Shown: one piece after another, positions 56,656 to 64,000 of the stretch
How positions within the stretch are numbered: the stretch's first letter is position 1
How the letters are laid out: every line of letters starts with the position of its first letter
NCBI RefSeq assembly: GCF_964340395.1
Contig: NC_135566.1
Coordinates: 1,064,501 to 1,128,500 of the forward strand
Origin: Glandiceps talaboti
Taxonomy: Eukaryota > Hemichordata > Enteropneusta > Spengelidae
Direction: 5' to 3'
Length of the DNA: 64,000 bases
Position numbers and translations under genes: made by a program
The notes under the pieces: model-generated
Database searches by the model: none
Seen by the model: only the letters and a program-made list of their open reading frames with translations
Told to the model about the DNA's origin: nothing

Positions 56656-57005
56656 CTGAACAGAATGTACTTATGACATTGTCAAACCAAATAGCCAAGT
56701 CCTGGCTCGATCAACACACTGGCTCAAAAACAGAAAGACATCAACAAATCAAATAGCCAAGTCCTGGCTCAATCGATGTACTGGCTCAAAAACAGAAAGA
56801 CATCAACAAACCAAATAGCCAAGTCCTGGCTCAATCGATGTACTGGCTCAAAAACAGAAAGACATCAACAAACCAAATAGCCAAGTCCTGGCTCAATAGA
56901 CTGGCTCAAATATAGAAAGACATCAACAACCAAATAGCCAAGTCCTGGTTCAATATACTGGCTCAAATACAGAATGACATTATTAGGAACCAAATAGCCC
57001 AATCT
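56656..57005. repeat. 62-bp minisatellite, about 5.5 copies
   Basis: Units start at 56688, 56750, 56812, 56874, 56931 and 56991 (partial), with a degraded one before the first. The unit is caaatagccaagtcctggct, caatcgatgtactggctcaa, aaacagaaagacatcaacaa, ac. The 56750 and 56812 copies are identical or nearly so; those on the right lose 5 bases or diverge. Each unit holds a small hairpin (agcca-agtcc-tggct). Confidence 0.95.
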
Positions 57006-57562
57006 CTTGGCTAGTAACAAGCATACTCTGCATGCAACACCAGCTGAAACCATGAGATGCAATCACACACCTATAAAACATCATAACCAGAACTTTTACT
57101 TATCTTGAGAAAGAAATTAACCTTGGAAGAAATAAATTTTAACTTCATTGATACTCTACAGTTGTAGGTAAGTTTAACTTTATAGGCAGTTGTAACGGAT
57201 GTGCTGGTCATGTATTTTAGAAACCTTGAAACCCGATAGGGGATGTGTTGATAATAAGTCTGGAATGTAACCTTGATGATGTAATAACTTCTATAATGAG
57301 TACACTTATACTGCTGAATTAGACCATAGACAAGTTCCTTGCATGTGTTACAGGACCTATCTACTGTGAAATTGACATTGAACTGTCTTAATGTTTCATT
57401 TTAATCAGTTCCTATGTATGAGATGGCACCATAAACTTTCACAAGTTTAAGAAAATAAAGTTGTTAGCAATGAGTTTACAGCACAACTATTGTTTCCTTT
57501 CCATCTCATATTGGCAATAATCATTAAGTTTTTCAACTCACATAGGCATATTTATTAATTAA
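57006..57562. other. AT-rich stretch, no gene seen
   Basis: Nothing supported. A short acceptor/donor pair near 57165-57175 encloses only six bases. Confidence 0.5.
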
Positions 57563-57617
<55 letters not shown>

Positions 57618-57702
57618 GGTAGTGTTGTTGTTGTTGTTGTTGGTGTTGGTGGTGGTGGGGGTGGGGGTGGTGGTGGTGGTGGGGGTGGGGGTGGTGGTGG
57701 TG
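57563..57702. repeat. (GTT)n/(GGT)n compound microsatellite
   Basis: About 13 GTT triplets pass into GGT triplets, back to GTT, then GGT with two GGGGGTGGGGG blocks. The G5 runs at the right end satisfy quadruplex rules. Confidence 0.97.
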
Positions 57703-58363
57703 TGTTGAAGTCTTTATTTATTCAACAGTACTCCAATATTTCAAACTCTATAAGTCACGTCAACTATATCAGTATGAATACAAACCTACAAAAAGACAGA
57801 ACGTTGTGCTGGTCTATTTTGTATTCACAGACAATCATGTCTCAAATTGCTTGTCTTCAATCTATGTAAGATTACATTGGTAACAATGAGTGCATTTATA
57901 CTTTAGGTTGGTTCATCATCTATCAATGCCAAATCCAAGGTTGGCTGACAGACACATGGGTTCTGCTCATTTGCATAATATTCCCGCCTTTTCTTAAAAA
58001 TACATTTTAACAAACCAATTCCAATATATTACAATATCTAGATCCCGATGAGAGCCCACAAGTTACCGTGTAAAAAGGTGAAGAAAACATTTCAGGATAT
58101 ACAAAAAAATTCTGAAAAATGCATCTCAAATCGAGCCAACAAAATACAAAGACACAGAAAAACAGCCGTTTTATATTTCTTGAGTACACATAGAAAAGTA
58201 TGTCATGCACTGCATGCATAGTATAAAGACAAGGTTTAGCAATTGTGAATTAGCTATAAAAATCTGTACTGTGATTTAGTACTCAGGTGTTATTAAATTT
58301 TATGACACTTGTAGTGAGAGTGGAAATGAAGGCCTTCATAGATGTGACATTATTTGAACACGT

Positions 58364-58450
58364 ACACAACCAGCTATTCTACTTCCATGAACCAATGACA
58401 CACTAACAACCAGCTATACTACTTCTTGTAGCTCTATCTCCATGAACCCT
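58364..58450. repeat. Diverged tandem duplication, about 41 bp
   Basis: The order acaaccagctattctacttc ... ccatgaacc occurs twice, with an insertion in the second copy. Confidence 0.65.
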
Positions 58451-58633
58451 AGACAAGCATATAAATACAAACAGGTCGGCCAGAGATTTGCTAGGCTGTC
58501 TGCCTCAACATTACTAGTACTAAGCAAACGCCATTGTTAAGCCAGATACTCAAGTCTCTGTATTAATGAATATGATGACCTCCCTGCAGATGGTATACTA
58601 TCAGACAGTAACTTGTATATACTACTTTAAATA

Positions 58634-58795
58634 CAATTTATGGTTACTGGTATATTTCATAACCCCAAGATGGTACAGGTAACTTTCAACAATTTAAGGT
58701 TGTTGGTGTATAAAACCCAAGACGGTACAGGAAAACTTTAACTTCTAAGATACTACCGATATACTACCAATAATTCAAGGTTATTGCTACATACA
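58634..58795. repeat. Degenerate repeat, about 57-80 bp, three copies
   Basis: Copies near 58634, 58691 and 58771 share aatttaaggtt-gttggt-tat, and the first two also share acccaagatggtacaggta-like sequence with aacttt. Confidence 0.65.
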
Positions 58796-58919
58796 CAGCA
58801 AGAATATATGTACCCTATCTGTAAATCAATTACTGTGGTAACCACCATATAACAATGTTAGCAGGTTATAATTAGGCATTTCCTACACAAATGTATCAGA
58901 CTTAACACAGCTAAAACAT

Positions 58920-59002
58920 GTGTTATCAAGTAAAGTCACTTTTACCTATTGAAATGTAGTAAAACGTGTTATCAAGTAAAGTCACTTTTACATATTGAAA
59001 TG
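58920..59002. repeat. 46-bp tandem duplication
   Basis: gtgttatcaagtaaagtcac, then ttttacctattgaaatg, is repeated from 58966 with a single difference (catattg for cctattg). It is recent. Confidence 0.93.
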
Positions 59003-60080
59003 CAACTTTAATGTCGTTCTGTTTTCCAATTTATAGTTACAGAAACAACCAGGCCATAAATTCAATACATTAAACTAAGGTTTGTGTTAACCTCATATTT
59101 CACATTTTCAAACTCAGATAAGACAGGCGGACCAAAAAGTCTGCAATTAAAGAACATCCAATTATCTCCCATTCAGATAAATATATATACGTGTGTTACA
59201 CATTTTCTCTTAAATCTAGCTGTTGGGGACTACTATCAGCTGTATTGCATACCACATACAAAATAAAAGCTTATTTTTGATTGGGCTACTAATCTTAGCA
59301 TAAGCCAATTAAAATATGCCTTACATCCTAAGGCGGTGCCAGCAAGGCCAGTGTATATAGCCCTCACTCAGTTTTATATTGAGTTCTTATCCCTCAAACA
59401 AATGAATGAAATATAACAAAAGGAAAAAGATTGTATGTATCAAATAAAGTAAATTGATTACTGTAATACGAATGGGGTAGTCATAAAAACCAAGTATTTC
59501 CTTGATTAGACCTTTTGAAGTACATACAAATCAGAAAGTAAAATGATTTCTGAACTGTGTGAGTCACAGAAAGTGTGACAGAGTAATTCCATCTCCATTG
59601 ATAATACATTGCTCTTTGCCCTCTCTCACCATCAGTCAAGACATACAGTCCCCTCAGAGACGCTGACCACATTTATACATTCATGTCCTAGCTACTGCCA
59701 AATGGAGGATAAAACTACAAATTGTCTCGTCAAAGCAGAAAAGGCCTTATTTACTCCGTGGGTAATGGCAAACTGACAAGTGACCCGTAACGTGTGTCAA
59801 GTTGGCGCATGAAACAAAACACCTACAGACTCAGGATCAGTTTTCCTATACCTGTGCTGAGTTCAGTGACATTTTGCGGAAAATTGTAGATCCTTGACAC
59901 AAACTACAAACATGGCCCTACTTTTAGATTCTGTCACTTACTGTGATTAAATTTAGGATTGATTTGCAAGAAGAAGAAAATTATATCACCACATGTCTTT
60001 ATTTCAGTCAAGATGACATTTTGTTTGAGCTCGTATATAGATGATTGACAGTTGCAACTCCTGTCAATATCACCAAAGAA

Positions 60081-60113
60081 AGGTCATCGAGGTCAAGGGT
60101 CATTCAGAGGTCT
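60081..60113 (+). promoter_or_regulatory. Nuclear-receptor half-site cluster (DR3 + DR1)
   Basis: Four half-sites stand in the same orientation within 33 bp: AGGTCA (60081), AGGTCA (60090), GGGTCA (60097) and AGGTCT (60108), with gaps of 3, 1 and 5 bases. The first pair is a DR3 and the second a DR1, spacings known to bind RXR heterodimers and HNF4/COUP-type receptors. This density is hard to explain by chance in AT-rich DNA. The target gene is unknown. Confidence 0.5.
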
Positions 60114-61751
60114 AATTTACATCTCATTTCAATAGCATCTTCAGGTTCCCCTGGTTTTCATATTGATGCATCATGAGAGTGAAGAAGCAAGCTTGAAAAC
60201 ATCGATTTCCCATGTCCATTTCATTATTATGAAAAGCACCCACTCCGTTGAGTTATTACCCCTGTCCCACTCAGCATCCTAACTCCACTCCAGGCAATAA
60301 CACTAATTTTACGTTGTTGACTTCACAAGAAATATGAGAACATAGACATATAATTTTATTAGGGTTTTACTCAACGGATGAAGTGGTGTCTCTATTAAGG
60401 TTTCGCATAGAGATTTCTATCGCTTGCAGCTATGATACATCTTTTTACTGTAATGAAACCATTCGGGCTGCTGTAAAGCTGTCTGTCTGAATTACTGTAG
60501 AGAGCCCTTTTTTGATGGATTTCTGTTTGTCTGATCGTCATGACCTGATTGTACAAGGGGACCTTAGGGCTGGCACAAAAATACCAAAACCAATTGACAA
60601 GTCTATTCTCCCTATCTCCCCCAAGTGATTACAATTGACAATCAGGCTATTACGTGCAAAAATAAAATCAGAATATGAAATCCATCGACAATAAAATCAG
60701 CACATGGTTATATTCTTCATCCCTGAAGCTATTGTAAAATTCCACAGCTATTCTGAGAAGGCCTGGCAGGGAGTGAAACCTTCACCAATACGTACGTCCA
60801 GGTGACAAATTGCTGATCCATCATTGTATTTATCTAACCTTTAAAACACATAATGTCAACACAAAATTGGATATCATTTCAAGATTTTTTACTGTGGTTA
60901 ATTGATGATTCATACTGGTTATGTATTTCATAAATGTATAAATCCCTCCTTTGTTTGGGTATATTCACTTGCGACATCATCATCATCTGTTTGTTTATGT
61001 ATTATTCACATCTCAACTCCAATTATGCAAGATGACCATACAAGCAGTACATACATGATTTTCATTCCTTTACCATATTGATCATAAAACATCTCCATAG
61101 TCAGGTTCAATTTTGTCCATTAATATTAATAATGTATACAAAGAAATTTACATTAGGACACAAAAAGAAATATACATCACAAATATATATCAATATTTCA
61201 AATAAACATATTTCCCCAGCTGCCAATTATTACTACATACCAATACATCCAAAGCAACGAAAGTGGAAAAAAAATTCAGGAAAAAAAATTGAAATCCAAG
61301 CATCCAAACATTTGAGTATCACTGTCACAGGGGGCCATCAAAGCATACATATTTTATGACTGTTTATTAAGTACATGAAAATTTATTATCACCAATTTAA
61401 TAAGCTTTGAAAAGCCATAGAACATAAAAAGATCAATTTAGAATATGAAGACTGAATTCAGATCATGAAATTGTCAATCTCCTTTAATTAAGCCATGGTA
61501 TTAATGAAAGTAAATGCAGTCATCTGCAACAAACGCCAACAATGGACAACAATACATAATACAACATAGGAAATATAAATTTTAATAATTAAAAGGTACA
61601 TTGTTCTGGGCTTATGAACAAATATCTCACTGACATGTGCTGGTACTAATGAAACATTAATTACCATGGAAACCAAGAACATGAGTATTTCTTTCTAACA
61701 TGGACTTAAATAATCAAATGACCTTTCAGTCTTTGAAACATTGATAAATGA

Positions 61752-61765
61752 GTTACCACGGTAAC
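61752..61765. promoter_or_regulatory. X-box-like palindrome
   Basis: GTTACCACGGTAAC is a full match to the RFX form with a 2-bp spacer. About 90 bp upstream, attaccatggaaac (around 61659) is a weaker match. It lies just left of the 68-bp array. Confidence 0.38.
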
Positions 61766-61844
61766 CCTCAAATTTATCACATAGTATAACAGAATAGGAT
61801 ATCCTGGTGGTCTACAATATTTATCAAGTATGAGCATAATGTTG

Positions 61845-62325
61845 AATACTTTGACAACTGCTGTAATTTGAATACACTATAGTCTGGTCATCATGTAGGT
61901 GAATCCAAACTGAATACTTTGACAACTGCTGTAATTTGAATACACTATAGTTTGGTCATCATGTAGGTGAATCCAAACTGAATACTTTGACAACTGCTGT
62001 AATTTGAATACACTATAGTCTGGTCATCATGTAGGTGAATCCAAACTGAATACTTTGACAACTGCTGTAATTTGAATACACTACAGTCTGGTCATCATGT
62101 AGGTGAATCCAAACTGAATACTTTGACAACTGCTGTAATTTGAATACACTATAGTCTGGTCATCATGTAGGTGAATCCAAACTGAATACTTTGACAACTG
62201 CTGTAATTTGAATACACTATAGTTTGGTCATCATGTTAGTGAATCCAAACTGAATACTTTGACAACTGCTGTAATTTGAATACACTATAGTCTGGTCATC
62301 ATACACATGAAGGTGAATCCAAACT
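61845..62325. repeat. 68-bp satellite-like array, 7 copies
   Basis: Units start at 61845, 61913, 61981, 62049, 62117, 62185 and 62253. The unit is aatactttgacaactgctgt, aatttgaatacactatagtc, tggtcatcatgtaggtgaat, ccaaactg. Copies differ at one or two bases; the last carries a short insertion. The near-identity indicates recent amplification. The flank at 62326 reuses agctgctgtaact, hinting at an older eighth copy. Confidence 0.97.
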
Positions 62326-63193
62326 TTGAAGCTGTATTAGCTGCTGTAACTGTTTTGTGAGATAATAACTTACTCATAATAATGTACACCCTGAATAGTA
62401 TTGAATTATCTATGGGTAAATGTATTTGTATACCTGCATACATAATAAGGTGCAATAACACCGATCAAATTGATTTTGGGGTCCACAACCAAAAATCAGT
62501 GCCTCCAATGCAATCACAATTTCAATCTATTGCTGTACGACATCTAGATAAAATTGACCCCTAATATAAACATGTAGAACGTCTGCTAGTGCAGCTTTAC
62601 ATGTAATACAAATATGAAATACAGAAATGATAAAATATAATAAAAATGTTGATATTTAGTATATGAATGTCACACTGACCATATGGGTAGAAATTATTCT
62701 GTACCTTTTTAAGACTTATACCATACTGTCCACACAGATTGTAACATTCTTTGCTTTTTCAGAAAGCAGGTACAGTAATATCAACTCTGTTTCTGAATGA
62801 CTATTACTGTTTTACCTCGACACTGATATTTGCACATTTTTTTTACAACTTTACTATTTCTTTTGTCAACAGGATGTAATGTTTTCATATACTAGTAGCT
62901 GTAATATTGAAATCTATCCATGTTACAACATATTGTATTCTATATGATTGTATATCATATGTTATGTTCTAATGTGACAACGTTCCAGATTACTTGCTAA
63001 CAATTTCCGTTTTCCATGTTTTGCACTTTGCCACTCTTCTGTACAGTAGTTGAGTTGAGTGCATGTAACTAAGTTATTTTTTTGTTCCACGAAGAGCATT
63101 AGAAAATACTGTAAGACATTGTTTCTAGACCAGTAATGACTAGAATGGCAGCAATATTGTGTACATGTTATTGCAACAAACAACTATTCAACC
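62326..63193. other. AT-rich stretch, no gene supported
   Basis: A strong acceptor (cattctttgctttttcag, ending 62762) precedes a 38-codon hydrophobic frame ending at 62877-62879 (KAGTVISTLFLNDYYCF at its start). The T-rich composition makes such a frame cheap, so it is not called. Confidence 0.4.
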
Positions 63194-63320
63194 AATCGCA
63201 ATGAGAAAAGTGGACATAGAAACTGGCCAATGAGAGAAAGGGACTAGAAACTGGCCAATGGGGAAAAAGAGACATAGAAACTGACCAATGAGAGAAAGGG
63301 ACATAGAAACTGATAAAGAT
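63194..63320. repeat. 30-bp tandem repeat carrying CCAAT motifs, about 4.5 copies
   Basis: Units of about 30 bp, gacatagaaactggccaatg plus agagaaaggg, start at 63213, 63242, 63271 and 63300, with a partial copy to the left. Four carry CCAATSRG-like cores (ccaatcgc, ccaatgag, ccaatggg, ccaatgag), three spaced about 30 bp. This puts NF-Y-type boxes about three helical turns apart. It may be a regulatory array or a coincidence of the unit sequence. Confidence 0.85.
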
Positions 63321-63878
63321 TGGTGGAGAAATTAAGAGAGAAATTGTGCACCAGTACTCATGAGTATTCCAAGTGTGTAGTGAATATTCCGTGCCAAACA
63401 TTATCACCTGATGTTATCGGGGAAACCTAACACCAAGCTGACTATACTATCACCTGGTGATGATAAATCATATACCCATACATACTTCACAAACTGTAGT
63501 AATATGATCATAATTAATACCCTTATGATACATAAACATGATACATTTGTGATAGTTCAATTTATCACACATTGAATACATTGTACATACTGACTGAGTG
63601 CCACTGATATGAAGGGGAAAACACACAAAACCCAAAGTGACACAAGACACCACAACCTCAGTGATAGCTTTCAATCTTATTATTCATATTGGTATTGCAA
63701 CAGTCAAAGTAAATTCATCACATCTTGATGTAGATGTGTTCAGATTTTTCACATGTAAATTAAATGAAATTGCATATGGTAATGCAAGTAGTGGATTATT
63801 TTAACACTGTTTGCCTTTGCTGTCAGAAGACTAGAAAGTACTGGTAGCACTAAAGCTGTCAAATACGCAGAAATTTCT

Positions 63879-63998
63879 TTAATTGCAACAAATTTGACCA
63901 GGACAACCATTACATTTTTGGACACGAAAGGAGTCAGAGATGTGCGGGCATCTGTAGACATCTTCCAACCTCTGCACTGTTGATTGTCTCTCATTTGT
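63879..63998 (-). CDS. Candidate Cys-rich C-terminal exon, cut by window edge
   Basis: A minus-strand frame is open from the window edge to TAA at 63881-63879, giving 39 codons. It reads NERQSTVQRLEDVYRCPHI, then SDSFRVQKCNGCPGQICCN at the C-terminus. Five cysteines in the last 23 residues (C-x11-C-x2-C-x4-CC) suggest an extracellular disulfide-bonded domain end, but I cannot assign a family. An overlapping minus frame (63994-63749, 81 codons) is hydrophobic and could instead be the real one. A possible acceptor (caatcaacag) lies near 63979. Confidence 0.2.
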   Translation of the reverse strand, partial: TNERQSTVQRLEDVYRCPHISDSFRVQKCNGCPGQICCN

Positions 63999-64000
63999 TA

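Larger units (their letters stand above)
59003..61844. other. AT-rich stretch with candidate regulatory motifs
   Basis: No gene is supported. A good acceptor (gtctttatttcag, ending 60007) precedes an 11-codon frame QDDILFELVYR, too short to call. The receptor half-site cluster lies about 75 bp downstream of it and is listed separately. Confidence 0.45.

Noticed and set aside
62763-62879. 38-codon hydrophobic frame after a strong acceptor
   Set aside because: T-rich DNA readily gives hydrophobic open frames; no donor, domain or partner.

Overview
The window reads as nuclear DNA of an animal, most likely a marine invertebrate, from a gene desert or very long introns. By eye it is about two-thirds A+T. 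CpG is scarce: I count 5 in the first 600 bases, against roughly 19 expected from base composition. Simple-sequence and minisatellite arrays are frequent, and palindromes such as acatgtac recur. No prokaryotic operon, ribosome-binding-site pattern, tRNA, rRNA, CRISPR array or recognisable protein-coding gene is visible. The species cannot be fixed from this sequence.

The best-supported content is repetitive. There is a degenerate array at 0.6-1.05 kb, a 62-bp-type array at 17.3-17.6 kb, and a small inverted-repeat element (MITE-like, TA target site) at 22.0-22.4 kb. Further arrays are a 48-bp minisatellite at 30.2 kb, a 628-bp TG/TATCTA compound array at 32.5-33.2 kb, a ~115-bp repeat at 34.0-34.4 kb, a C-run plus (CT)70 tract at 39.1-39.2 kb, and a 39-bp minisatellite at 46.9-47.3 kb. 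The right side has a G-rich array at 51.3 kb, a 62-bp minisatellite at 56.7-57.0 kb, a GTT/GGT tract at 57.6 kb, a 68-bp near-identical array at 61.8-62.3 kb, and a 30-bp array carrying CCAAT motifs at 63.2-63.3 kb. Nearly all the long open frames lie in these arrays and are artefacts of stop-free repeat units.

The second layer is short motif structure: RFX X-box-like palindromes (4.87, 18.11, 33.64/33.71 and 61.75 kb), a dense nuclear-receptor half-site cluster at 60.08 kb and a direct repeat with 3-bp spacing at 38.89 kb, CCAAT clusters at 12.4 and 63.2 kb, and a perfect 17-bp-arm hairpin at 51.75 kb. These are candidate regulatory elements only.

The third layer is a handful of candidate coding exons (2.64, 16.4, 20.6, 29.3, 45.4 and 63.9 kb) chosen because an open frame sits beside plausible splice signals. 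None matches a family I recognise. Their phases do not assemble into one gene, and at this A+T content such coincidences are expected, so all carry low confidence. I found no convincing new biological system; the items most worth a check are the 60.08 kb receptor cluster, the X-box set, the 22 kb foldback element and the 2.64 kb exon.
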